This document shows, piece by piece, positions 32,312 through 40,371 of a stretch of DNA of 64,000 nt. Within the stretch, counting starts at the first letter, position 1. Every line of letters starts with the position of its first letter. This stretch comes from JAICYJ01 sp963797565 (lineage in GTDB: Bacteria > Actinomycetota > Thermoleophilia > Gaiellales > JAICJC01). The translations under genes were made by a program, and so were the position numbers. The stretch covers positions 124,001 to 188,000 of the forward strand of contig CAWCPM010000015.1 in NCBI GenBank assembly GCA_963797565.1, read 5' to 3'. Below the pieces are notes generated by a model. That model was not told the DNA's origin. It did no database searches and worked only from the letters and a program-made list of their open reading frames with translations.

Positions 32312-33676
32312 ATGGAGACGATCGATACCACCACGGCCGGGGTCGCCGAGCTGCGCCAGCGGGTGCTGCGCGAGGTGGGCGAGGCGGAGATCAAGTTCGT
32401 GCGGCTGTGGTTCACCGATCTGGTCGGGAGGCTCAAGAGCTTCGCGATCACGCGTGACGAGCTGGCATCCGCGCTCGAGCACGGGATGGGCTTCGACGGG
32501 TCGTCGGTGACCGGCTTCAACGCGATCGAGGAGTCCGACATGATCGCCATGCCGGATCCCGCCACCTTCCGGATGATGCCGCCCGAGTCGGGCGAGCACG
32601 CGTCGGCCCGGATGTTCTGCGACATCCGCACCCCCGACGGGGAGCCGTACGAGGCCGACTCCCGGCAGGTGCTGCGAAGCGCGCTCGACCGCATGGCCGG
32701 GCTCGGCTTCGACAGCTTCAAGATCGGTCCCGAGCTCGAGTTCTTCCTGTTTCGGATGGACGAGCAGGGCCGGCCGCACACCCTGGACGCGGGCGGCTAC
32801 TTCGAGGACACGACCATGGACGCCGCGGTCAACCTGCGCAAGGAGATCGTGCTGGCGCTCGAGGAGATGGGCATCCCGGTCGAGTACCTGCACCACGAGG
32901 TCGGCCCCAGCCAGCACGAGATCGACATCCGCTACGCGGACGCGCTGCAGATGGCCGACCACTGCATGACGTACCGCTCGCTGGTGAAGGAGGTCGCGCA
33001 GCGGCACGGACTGCACGCCACGTTCATGCCCAAGCCGCTGTTCGGCGAGAACGGCTCCGGCATGCACACGCACCAGTCGCTGTTCATCGGCGACTCGAAC
33101 GCCTTCTTCGACGCCGACGACCCCTGGTACCTGTCCGATGTGGCCAAGAGCTTCATCGCGGGCCAGCTGCGGCACGCCCGGGAGATATCGCTGCTGTTCG
33201 CACAGTGGGTGAACAGCTACAAGCGGCTGGTACCGGGCTACGAGGCGCCGGTGTACGTGGCCTGGTCGCGGCGCAACCGCTCCGCGCTGATCAGGGTGCC
33301 GCTGTACCACCCCGGCAAGGAGAAGGCGACCCGCGCCGAGATCCGATGCCCGGATCCCGCCTGCAACCCGTACCTGGCGTTTGCCGGACTGCTACACGCC
33401 GGGCTGGAGGGGATCGAGCGCGGCTACGAGCTGCCCGATCCGATGGAGACCAACCTCTACGAGCTGACGTCGCCCGAGCGCCGGTCGCTCGGCATCGAGT
33501 CGCTGCCCGAGAGCCTGGGCGAGGCGATCGCGGCTGCCGAGGAGTCGGAGGTGGTCGAGAAGACGCTCGGCCCCGAGCTCCGCGACCGGCTGCTGGCGCT
33601 GAAGCGGCGCGAGTGGGACGAGTACCGGGTGCAGCTGTCGGCCTGGGAGCTCGACCGCTACCTGCCCATGCTGTAG
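32312..33676 (+). CDS. glnA: Glutamine synthetase, type I
   Basis: Condenses glutamate and ammonia to glutamine using ATP. The 454-residue protein has the N-terminal GMGFDGSSVTGFNAIEESDM, the metal/ATP motifs FKIGPELEFFLF, LHHEVGPSQHEIDIRYADAL, FGENGSGMHTHQSL, and YKRLVPGYEAPVYVAWSRRNRSALIRVP. The GSI-beta adenylylation site is absent: the corresponding stretch is TNLYELTSPERRSLGIESLP, as in GSI-alpha/GlnA2-like enzymes, so control is probably not by adenylylation. ATG 32312 follows GAAGGGAG; an in-frame ATG at 32234 lies inside the terminator hairpin and is rejected. Confidence 0.95.
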   Translation: METIDTTTAGVAELRQRVLREVGEAEIKFVRLWFTDLVGRLKSFAITRDELASALEHGMGFDGSSVTGFNAIEESDMIAMPDPATFRMMPPESGEHASARMFCDIRTPDGEPYEADSRQVLRSALDRMAGLGFDSFKIGPELEFFLFRMDEQGRPHTLDAGGYFEDTTMDAAVNLRKEIVLALEEMGIPVEYLHHEVGPSQHEIDIRYADALQMADHCMTYRSLVKEVAQRHGLHATFMPKPLFGENGSGMHTHQSLFIGDSNAFFDADDPWYLSDVAKSFIAGQLRHAREISLLFAQWVNSYKRLVPGYEAPVYVAWSRRNRSALIRVPLYHPGKEKATRAEIRCPDPACNPYLAFAGLLHAGLEGIERGYELPDPMETNLYELTSPERRSLGIESLPESLGEAIAAAEESEVVEKTLGPELRDRLLALKRREWDEYRVQLSAWELDRYLPML

Positions 33677-33699
33677 CGGACGATCGGCCACGCGCCGGG

Positions 33700-34491
33700 T
33701 CAGGCGCCCCCCTGCGGGGCGTCCGGCCCGGCCGCCGGCCGGAACCCGCGGCCGTCCCAGACCCGTGGCTGCACGTGCACGCCGCCCGCGTCGAGCGTGA
33801 TCACGTTGTAGGCGTTGGGCTGCCCGCGGCGCCGGCGCGAGAACGCGGTTCCGGCCTGCACCGACAGCGGCCCGCCGTCGCCGCCGACCACGTCGGCGTA
33901 GCCCACGTGCAGGTGGCCGGCCAGCAGCAGCTCCACGCCGGCGTCGCGGATGGCCGCCAGCGCCGCCTCACGGCCGTGCACCACGATCGCCTGGGGCAGC
34001 GACGGCGGCGGCAGGAACGGGTGGTGGGTGACCAGCACCCGCCGGGCCGCGGACGGCGCGCCGGCGAAGCTCGATCGGATCAGCTGCACCTGGGCCGGTG
34101 AGATGCCGCCCTCCTTCCAGCGCGCCGGCCTGGTCGTGTTCAGCCCCAGCACGGCCAGATCGTCATCCACGTGGAAGGGGTTCAGCTCGTCGGTCACCAT
34201 CGACCGGTAGCGGCCCATCGGTGACAGCGCCCGCCGGGTGACGTCGTAGAGCGGGATGTCGTGGTTTCCGGGCACGACCAGCAGCGGGCCCAGCCGGTCG
34301 AGGTAGGCCCGGGCGGCCGCGAACTGGCGGCGCCGGGCGCGCTGCGTGAGGTCGCCGCTGACCACGGTCAGGCGCGGACGCAGCTCCGCGATGTCGTCCA
34401 GCAGCCGCGCCGCCATCGTCCAGTCCTCGGTGCCGAAGTGCAGGTCGGACAGGTGCGCGAGGGTGATCGCGGGCGGCTCGGGCGCGCTCAT
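33700..34491 (-). CDS. Calcineurin-like metallophosphoesterase
   Basis: A 263-residue cytosolic di-metal phosphoesterase. The five family motifs are visible: LSDLHFG (DxH), VSGDLTQ (GD), VVPGNHDIP (GNHD), VTHHPFLPPP (H) and LAGHLHVG (GHxH). The fold is close to cyclic-nucleotide phosphodiesterases of the CpdA type, but the substrate is not determined. ATG 34491 overlaps the ligase stop (ATGA), so it is co-transcribed with the DNA ligase. It is convergent with glnA. Confidence 0.9.
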   Translation of the reverse strand: MSAPEPPAITLAHLSDLHFGTEDWTMAARLLDDIAELRPRLTVVSGDLTQRARRRQFAAARAYLDRLGPLLVVPGNHDIPLYDVTRRALSPMGRYRSMVTDELNPFHVDDDLAVLGLNTTRPARWKEGGISPAQVQLIRSSFAGAPSAARRVLVTHHPFLPPPSLPQAIVVHGREAALAAIRDAGVELLLAGHLHVGYADVVGGDGGPLSVQAGTAFSRRRRGQPNAYNVITLDAGGVHVQPRVWDGRGFRPAAGPDAPQGGA

Positions 34492-35429
34492 CGATCGATC
34501 TGGTCGACGAGGCACTCCGAGGGGAGCTTGTCGTCGCGGAAGCGCAGCAGCTTCGCGCCGTGGCGGATGCGCCCGCCGCTGGTGTGCTCGATCTGCACCT
34601 CGCAGACCAGCTCCGGCCGCAGGCTGTGCCAGGCGGTGTCGCGCTCGCCCGTCCAGCGGTTCGGCCCAGGCTCGCCGTGCTCGCCGGTCTCGAGCGGCCG
34701 GACGACGTCGAGCAGCTCGCGCGCGCGCTTGGCCGTGAAACCGGATGTGTGTCCGACGTGCCGCATCTCCCCGTCCTTGTCATAGAGGGCCAGGATCAGC
34801 GATGCGACGGCGCCGCCGGCCTTGCGCTCGCGCCAGCCGATCGCGACGGCGTCGATCGTGCGCTGCCGGCGCACCTTCACCATGCCCACGCGCTCACCCG
34901 GGCGGTAGGGAGCGTCGTCCACCTTGGCGACAACGCCCTCGCGCTCCTGCAGCCAGCGGCCCGCACGCTTCCGGTCGGTGGTCTGGTCGATCAGGATCAC
35001 CGGGTCGGCCACCACCTGCTCCAGCAGCGCCCGCCGCGCGGCCAGCTCCTGGTCGAGGGTGACGGTGTCCTCGTGCGCGAGCAGGTCGAACGCGACGAAG
35101 CGCGCCGGCGTCTGCTCGGCCAGCATCTGCACGCGCGAGGCGGCCGGGTGGATGCGGTTCTGGAGCGCCTCGAAGTCCTCGGCCTCGCCGTCCGGGATGA
35201 TCAGCTCGCCGTCCAGCACGTAGCGGCCGGGCGGGAAGCGCAGCTCCGGGAAGTAGCGGTCCATCGGCTTGCCGTTCCGCGACTGCAGCAGGTGCGAGTC
35301 GCCGTCGACGAAGACGATCGTCCGGAATCCGTCCAGCTTGGGCTCGTAGCACCAGCCCTCGCCCTCGGGCAGCTCGTCCATCGGCTTCGCCAGCTGGGGC
35401 TTGATCGGTGGCTTGAGTGGAAGTGTCAT
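34488..35429 (-). CDS. ATP-dependent DNA ligase (LigC-like)
   Basis: A 313-residue short ATP-dependent ligase of the type that accompanies NAD-dependent LigA in actinobacteria and acts in repair. Nucleotidyltransferase motifs: I, EPKLDGFR with adenylated K31; III, RYVLDGELIIP; IV, REGVVAKV; V, MVKVRRQRTIDAVAIGW. An OB-fold follows (VASLILALYDKDGEMRHVGHTSGF). The start ATG 35429 (TLPLKPPIKPQLAKPMDEL) is chosen by the family N-terminus. No nuclease or primase domains are attached. It diverges from the histidine kinase gene. Confidence 0.92.
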   Translation of the reverse strand: MTLPLKPPIKPQLAKPMDELPEGEGWCYEPKLDGFRTIVFVDGDSHLLQSRNGKPMDRYFPELRFPPGRYVLDGELIIPDGEAEDFEALQNRIHPAASRVQMLAEQTPARFVAFDLLAHEDTVTLDQELAARRALLEQVVADPVILIDQTTDRKRAGRWLQEREGVVAKVDDAPYRPGERVGMVKVRRQRTIDAVAIGWRERKAGGAVASLILALYDKDGEMRHVGHTSGFTAKRARELLDVVRPLETGEHGEPGPNRWTGERDTAWHSLRPELVCEVQIEHTSGGRIRHGAKLLRFRDDKLPSECLVDQIDR

Positions 35430-35464
35430 GTCGGCACTCTCGCATAAGACGGAACCCGCGCATC

Positions 35465-35470
35465 TACACT
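35465..35470 (+). promoter_or_regulatory. -10 box of leaderless histidine kinase promoter
   Basis: TACACT five bases (cacgt) before ATG 35476; no Shine-Dalgarno sequence can fit. Confidence 0.5.
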
Positions 35471-35475
35471 CACGT

Positions 35476-36570
35476 ATGGCCGCCACCGACCGTACGGCTC
35501 GGCACCTCGAGCTGCTGACCGACACGATCGCGGCGGTCAACTCCTCGCTCGACCTCGACATCGTGTTCGAGCGGATCGCCGCCAAGGTCACCTCCGTGCT
35601 CGAGGCGGATGCCTGCTTCGTCTACCTGTACGACGAGACGGACGACGTGCTCGAGCTGCGCGCCACGCACGACGGGCGCTTCGGCGACCCCAGCCACCGT
35701 CCGCGCATGCACCTGGGCGAGGGCATCACCGGGACGTCGGCGGCCGAGGGCCGTCCGGTCATGATCGCCGAGGCGGCGCACCTCGACGCGCGCTTCGTCG
35801 GCTTCCCCAACCTGCCCGAGGACGAGTACGAGTCGATCCTGGCCGTGCCGGTGCACGCCCGCGACCGCCTGGAGGGGGCGCTGAACGTGCGCACGCGGCT
35901 GCCGCGTGCCTTCGGCGAGGATGAGGTGGCGCTGCTGACCGCCATCGCAGGACAGGTCGGGCAGGCGATCGAGAACGCGAAGCTGTACGAGCAGACGCGG
36001 GCGCGGGTGTCGGAGCTGGAGTCGCTGGCCGTCCAGGAGATCCACCACCGGGTCAAGAACAACCTGCAGACCGTGGCCTCGCTGCTGCGCCTGCAGGCGC
36101 GCGCGATCGACGACCCGGCGGCCGAGCGGGCGCTCGAGGAGAGCGTGCACAGGATCCTGTCGATCGCGGCAGTGCACGACCTGCTGACGACGTCCCAGCA
36201 CGACGACGTCGACTGCGCCGGGCTGATCGGGCGGCTGGAGGCGATGCTGGGGCAGGGCCTGGGCGGGCGTGAGGTGGACAGCCGGCTGCAGCCGGTGGTG
36301 CTTCCCGGCCAGCGGGCGACGGCCGTGGCGCTGGTGTTCTGCGAGCTGTTCCAGAACGCGCTCGAGCACGGCCGCGGGCGCATCTCGGTGGAGCTGGTGC
36401 GCGACGGCGGCAGCATCGTGATGAGCGTCGGCGACGAGGGTCAGGGGCCGCCGCCCGGCCCGCGCCAGGGGCTGGGCCTGACGATCGCCGCGGCGCTCGT
36501 GCGCGAGGAGCTGCGTGGGCGCATCGACCTGCGAGGGAAGGCGGTGGTGCGATTTCCGGCCGTGTCCTGA
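35476..36570 (+). CDS. GAF-HisKA_2 sensor histidine kinase (PdtaS-like)
   Basis: A 364-residue soluble kinase. A GAF domain (about residues 10-170, LLTDTIAAVNSSLDLDIVFERIAAKVTSVLEADACFVYLYD...) is followed by HisKA_2 with the phosphorylated histidine in QEIHHRVKNNLQTVASLLRLQAR and an HATPase domain (ELFQNALEHG, GDEGQGPPPGPRQGLGLTI). HisKA_2 kinases of this kind pair with ANTAR regulators, as mycobacterial PdtaS does with PdtaR, and exactly such a gene overlaps its 3' end. The signal sensed by the GAF domain is unknown. Confidence 0.92.
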   Translation: MAATDRTARHLELLTDTIAAVNSSLDLDIVFERIAAKVTSVLEADACFVYLYDETDDVLELRATHDGRFGDPSHRPRMHLGEGITGTSAAEGRPVMIAEAAHLDARFVGFPNLPEDEYESILAVPVHARDRLEGALNVRTRLPRAFGEDEVALLTAIAGQVGQAIENAKLYEQTRARVSELESLAVQEIHHRVKNNLQTVASLLRLQARAIDDPAAERALEESVHRILSIAAVHDLLTTSQHDDVDCAGLIGRLEAMLGQGLGGREVDSRLQPVVLPGQRATAVALVFCELFQNALEHGRGRISVELVRDGGSIVMSVGDEGQGPPPGPRQGLGLTIAAALVREELRGRIDLRGKAVVRFPAVS

Positions 36571-37127
36571 TCGCGGAGGACGAGACCATCATCCGGCTGG
36601 ACGTTCGGGCGATGCTGGAGCGTGCCGGCTTCGAGGTGGTGGCCGAGGCCCGGGACGGTCGCGAGGCGGTGGCGCTGGCCGCGGAGCACCGGCCCGACCT
36701 GGCGGTGATGGACGTCAAGATGCCGGAGCTGGACGGCATCGACGCCGCCCGCCAGATGCTCGAGCAGCGGCAGATCCCGATCGTGATGCTGACGGCGTTC
36801 TCGGAGGCGGCCCTGGTCGGCCGCGCGGTCGACGCCGGCGTGTTCGGCTACCTGGTGAAGCCGTTCCGGGAGAGCGACCTGCTGCCCGCGATCGAGGCGG
36901 CACGGGCCAGGCACGCCGAGCTGCAGGCCCTGCGCGACGAGGCGGGCTCGCTGCGCGACGCGCTGGAGGCGCGCAAGGTGATCGAGCGCGCCAAGGGCCT
37001 GCTGATGGAGAAGGACGGGCTCAGCGAGGGGGAGGCGTTCGCACGTCTGCGCGGCGCCAGCCAGCAGACGGGCAGGCCGCTGCGGGACGTGGCCGAGGCG
37101 GTGCTGGCGACGTTCGGTGTCGGCTGA
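36552..37127 (+). CDS. ANTAR-domain response regulator (PdtaR-like RNA-binding antiterminator)
   Basis: A receiver domain (VLIAEDETIIRLDVRAMLERAGF, phospho-acceptor near residue 53 in LAVMDVKMPELDG, lysine in YLVKPFRE) is joined to a C-terminal ANTAR domain (ALEARKVIERAKGLLMEKDGLSEGEAFARLRGASQQTGRPLRDVAEAVL). ANTAR proteins bind paired hexaloop hairpins in nascent RNA and prevent termination. No ATG/GTG/TTG precedes the first receiver strand in frame; homologues begin SGRVLIAEDE, and here that follows ATT 36552, either a rare ATT start or a changed ATG. It overlaps the kinase gene by 19 bases. ATG 36612 would delete half the first receiver strand region and is unlikely. Confidence 0.9.
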   Translation: MSGRVLIAEDETIIRLDVRAMLERAGFEVVAEARDGREAVALAAEHRPDLAVMDVKMPELDGIDAARQMLEQRQIPIVMLTAFSEAALVGRAVDAGVFGYLVKPFRESDLLPAIEAARARHAELQALRDEAGSLRDALEARKVIERAKGLLMEKDGLSEGEAFARLRGASQQTGRPLRDVAEAVLATFGVG

Positions 37128-37164
37128 CCGCGGCATCCCCCCGTCGCGCCGCGGGACGGATTTT
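37128..37164 (+). terminator. Terminator of the kinase/ANTAR operon
   Basis: Arms CCGCGGC (37128-37134) and GCCGCGG (37148-37154) with a 13-base loop, then ACGGATTTT. It starts immediately at the stop codon. Confidence 0.4.
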
Positions 37165-37258
37165 CCACGGCCTCCACTAGACCGATTACACTACAGCGCG
37201 GCTGGTCGTCAGCCGATGAGCTCCACACCCGATCTCCCGACGCAGGAACGGTGATGAC

Positions 37259-37567
37259 GTGACGGTTGGAATCTTCAGCGTCCTTTTCCTAGCGGCTGCT
37301 GCCGCCGTGGCCATCTGGGTCGTCGTGCGCTTCCCTGAGCGGGCGCCGACCGAATTTCGGCGCGCGTTGATCCACTTCGGCGTCTCAATGGTCGGGATGT
37401 ACGTGATCTCGCCGTTCCTTCAGCATGACCTGGCCTCCATGACCCAGCCGTTGCGGCTGTACCTGTCGGTGTTCGGTGTGCTTCTTCCCGCCCTGGTATA
37501 CCGGTTCGTGGCGACTATCTGGTTGCTGCGGGTGGCGACGGGCTCGCTGCGCTCAGCGATGCGCTGA
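37259..37567 (+). CDS. Small three-helix membrane protein, unknown
   Basis: A 102-residue hydrophobic protein with about three membrane segments (IFSVLFLAAAAAVAIWVVV, LIHFGVSMVGMYVISPFL, YLSVFGVLLPALVYRFVATIWLL). No family is recognised. The GTG start 37259 follows a GGAACGGTGATGAC leader with weak ribosome-site character; a TACACT box lies about 65 bases upstream. It is convergent with the last tad gene, touching its stop codon. Confidence 0.6.
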   Translation: MTVGIFSVLFLAAAAAVAIWVVVRFPERAPTEFRRALIHFGVSMVGMYVISPFLQHDLASMTQPLRLYLSVFGVLLPALVYRFVATIWLLRVATGSLRSAMR

Positions 37568-38491
37568 TCAGTGGTGGATGCCGTGGAAGGCCTTGACGAA
37601 CTCGATCATGGCCGGGGCGAGCAGCACCACGAAAATGGCCGGGAAGATCAGGAAGATCAGCGGAAACAGCATCTTCACAGGTGCCTTCTGGGCTCGCTCC
37701 TCGGCGTAGGCCTTCTGCTGCATCCGCACCTCGTGCGACAGGTTACGCATGATCTGGCCAATCGAGACGCCGAGCGTCTCACCCTGTAGCACCGACCGCA
37801 CGAAGGAGCGCACGCCGACGGTGTCACAGCGGACCAGCATGTTGCGAAGCGCCTGCTCGGTCGAGAGACCGAGGCTCTGCTCCTGCAGCGTCAGACGCAG
37901 CTCGTCTCCGAGCGGCCCCTCGAGGCGTTCGGTTGCGACCTTCAGCGATCCGTTGAAGCTGAGGCCGGCCTCAACCGTCACCACCAGCAGGTCCATCAGA
38001 TCCGGCATCTCCCGCTCGATCTGGCGCAGGCGGTCATCCGCCCGGCGCCGCACGACGGCCATCGGAGCAACCCAGCCCATCACGGCGGCCAGCGCCGCGC
38101 CGCCGATCACCAGCGGCAGCGACATGCCGCTTGTGGTCGACACCCAGAGCCACAGCGCCGCCGCTCCGATCGTCGCCAGCAGCCGGTAGCCCGTGAACTT
38201 GACCACCGAGGTCTCGTACATCGCCGCGGCCATCAGCCGGGCCTTGACCTTCGACTGGTCGCCGCTGTCGCCCAGGGCCGTGCCGAGCCTGTCGGCAAGG
38301 GCACCGGCCATGGCGGACAGCGGCCGTCGTGCCGGCACATGAGCCGTGGGCCCGGGCGATACGTACCCGTAGTCGGCGATCTGTCCGACCGTCTGGCTGG
38401 CGCGCAGGCGGCCGACCGAGAGCGCCCGGACGACCAGTGTGATGGCCGCCCCGCAGGCGAGGAGGCCGAGGATCAGGATGAGAGTGTTCAC
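37568..38491 (-). CDS. tadC: Tad pilus inner-membrane protein TadC (T2SSF family)
   Basis: A 307-residue platform protein of the Flp/Tad pilus. The N-terminal helix (TLILILGLLACGAAITLVVRAL) is followed by a cytosolic region, two further membrane segments and the conserved T2SSF block EMPDLMDLLVVTVEAGLSFNGSL...RLTLQEQSLGLSTEQALRNMLVR...FVRSVLQGETLGVSIGQIMRNLS. A hydrophobic end (LFPLIFLIFPAIFVVLLAPAMIEF) closes it. The GTG start 38491 lies eight bases after the tadB stop. Last gene of the tad operon. Confidence 0.93.
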   Translation of the reverse strand: MNTLILILGLLACGAAITLVVRALSVGRLRASQTVGQIADYGYVSPGPTAHVPARRPLSAMAGALADRLGTALGDSGDQSKVKARLMAAAMYETSVVKFTGYRLLATIGAAALWLWVSTTSGMSLPLVIGGAALAAVMGWVAPMAVVRRRADDRLRQIEREMPDLMDLLVVTVEAGLSFNGSLKVATERLEGPLGDELRLTLQEQSLGLSTEQALRNMLVRCDTVGVRSFVRSVLQGETLGVSIGQIMRNLSHEVRMQQKAYAEERAQKAPVKMLFPLIFLIFPAIFVVLLAPAMIEFVKAFHGIHH

Positions 38492-38499
38492 TTCGGCTC

Positions 38500-40371
38500 C
38501 TAGATTTCGATGTTGACGATCTTGCTGATGGCAAACGAGCCCAGCACGGTCATGCCTGCCGATATCACCAGCAGCACCTGGCCGAGCGTGGTGTGGAGAA
38601 GCGGGCTCGCGTAGCTTGGGTTGAGGGCGTAGATGAGCAGGAACAGCCCGATCGGCAGCGCCGTCACCACCCATCGGGAGATGCGACCCTGCGCCGTCAG
38701 TGTGCGCACCAGCCGCCGCAGCTCGAACCGTCCTCGCACGTTCGTCGCCACCTGGTCGAGGATCTCCGCGGTGTTGCCGCCGGTCTGCTGTTGCACGATC
38801 GTGACGAGCGCGATCTGCATCACCTCACGGCTTTGCATGCGCCTGCTGATCTCTGCCAGCGACTCGTCGACCGGCACACCCACACGCTCCTGCCCGACCA
38901 GGCGGCGGAACTCCGAGCGCGAGGGCTCGGCGGCGTCCTCAGTCATGATCGACAGGGCGCCCACCAGGCTATGGCCCGCGCGTAGGGCCGACGCGAGCAC
39001 CTGTAGGTTGTCGGGCAGCTGCGTCGCGAAGGCGAACCGCTGGCGGTCCGCCCTCACCGAGATCAGGACTCGCCCGATCACGGGCACGAGCGGCGCGAAG
39101 ATGATCATCACCCACGATCCTGCGATCGCAACCATCGCAATCCCAAGCAGCAGTGCACCGGTGATCCCGACCACCACCGCCTGTGCCGGGCTCAGCCCAA
39201 TCTTTGCGAGCTCGACGTCCTCGCTGAAGCGATCCCACCAGCGGGTGCCGCCGAGCACTCGCTCGGTGTGCTCGTAGAGGGCTTCCGTGATCGCCGGTGC
39301 CGACGCATCGGGTGCGTTCTCGGGGACGAACGGCTGCACGCGCCGCCGCAGCGCGCGGCTGCGCGGCTGCGTGATCGTGATCACCGCGAAGGCGGCCAGC
39401 AGGCCGCCCACCACGGCGACCAACAGGGCGCTCAGCCAGGAGCCGAGCAGCCGCGACCAGGCGTTGCGATGGTACGGGGGAGTCGACACGCTGGTCAGCG
39501 ACGGAGCCGTGTACGAGGTGGAATACGCACCCGGCACGCGGTCGATCGTGACGTTCACGGCGACGGGCGCGTTGGCGGAGGCGAGCGACTGGTAGCTGAC
39601 CAGGTACTGATTCGCGAGCTGTGCGCCCAGCTGGTCGTAGATGTGGGACAGCTGCGAGACCGAGCTCGCCGCGGTGAATGTCCCGTCGGCCCCACTCGCC
39701 AGGCTCCGCAGCGTTCCAGGTTGGAACTGCTCCGATTCCAGGCCGACCGTGAAGATGCGCGCATGCTCCTGCCGCGCGGTGCCGGTGACTGAGCCCAGCG
39801 TGGCGGTGCTGCCGGTGTCGGCACCGTCGGACAGCACGACCATGGAGGCCGACGTGATGTGCGCGGCGGCGATCTCCTGCTCGGCGGTCTGAACCGCGTC
39901 GATCATGTGCGTTCCGGTGCCGAGGGTTGGCGTTGCCACGAGCGCGGCGTCGATCTTCGCCTGATCTGTCGTGAACGGCAGCACCACGGTCGCGTGATCA
40001 TTGAATACGATCACGGAGAGCGGCTGCTTCGGATCGCGATGCATTGCAAACGTGCGCGCCGCCTCCATCGCAGCGTTGATCGGCGTGCCGTGCATGCTCC
40101 TGCTGGCGTCGATGATGAGGACGACGCCGAGCTCCGACGTGTCGGTCAGTGGCGTAACCGTCAGTCCGGCCACGGGGCCGCCGTTCTCGGTCACGTGCAG
40201 CGTGCCGGTGCCGGCGGTCTTGCCGGGCGGCAGTGTCAGCAGATAGGTGCGGGTCGGGAACTGGTCGCCCGAGCGCGGCGTCAGTGTGAACCCGCCCGCC
40301 GCCAGGGCTGGCGTCGCCGAGGCGGCCAGCACGGCCAGGAATGCGAGACCGGTCAGCAGTCGCCACCTCAT
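38500..40371 (-). CDS. Fusion of secreted vWA domain with TadB-type platform protein
   Basis: A 623-residue protein. Signal peptide (residues 1-25, LLTGLAFLAVLAASATPALAA), short beta domain, then a von Willebrand A domain with an intact MIDAS: DASRSMHG (DxSxS), threonine in GTGTHMIDA and aspartate in SDGADTGS. A membrane helix (about 310-335) leads to the TadB/T2SSF region (LGGTRWWDRFSEDVELAKIGLS..., QLPDNLQVLASALRAGHSLVGALSIM, VDESLAEISRRMQSREVMQIALVTIVQQQTGGNTAEILD). The vWA part would be outside the membrane and may bind pilin or a surface ligand, while the rest is the pilus platform. It overlaps cpaF by four bases and replaces the usual separate tadB. Confidence 0.9.
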   Translation of the reverse strand: MRWRLLTGLAFLAVLAASATPALAAGGFTLTPRSGDQFPTRTYLLTLPPGKTAGTGTLHVTENGGPVAGLTVTPLTDTSELGVVLIIDASRSMHGTPINAAMEAARTFAMHRDPKQPLSVIVFNDHATVVLPFTTDQAKIDAALVATPTLGTGTHMIDAVQTAEQEIAAAHITSASMVVLSDGADTGSTATLGSVTGTARQEHARIFTVGLESEQFQPGTLRSLASGADGTFTAASSVSQLSHIYDQLGAQLANQYLVSYQSLASANAPVAVNVTIDRVPGAYSTSYTAPSLTSVSTPPYHRNAWSRLLGSWLSALLVAVVGGLLAAFAVITITQPRSRALRRRVQPFVPENAPDASAPAITEALYEHTERVLGGTRWWDRFSEDVELAKIGLSPAQAVVVGITGALLLGIAMVAIAGSWVMIIFAPLVPVIGRVLISVRADRQRFAFATQLPDNLQVLASALRAGHSLVGALSIMTEDAAEPSRSEFRRLVGQERVGVPVDESLAEISRRMQSREVMQIALVTIVQQQTGGNTAEILDQVATNVRGRFELRRLVRTLTAQGRISRWVVTALPIGLFLLIYALNPSYASPLLHTTLGQVLLVISAGMTVLGSFAISKIVNIEI

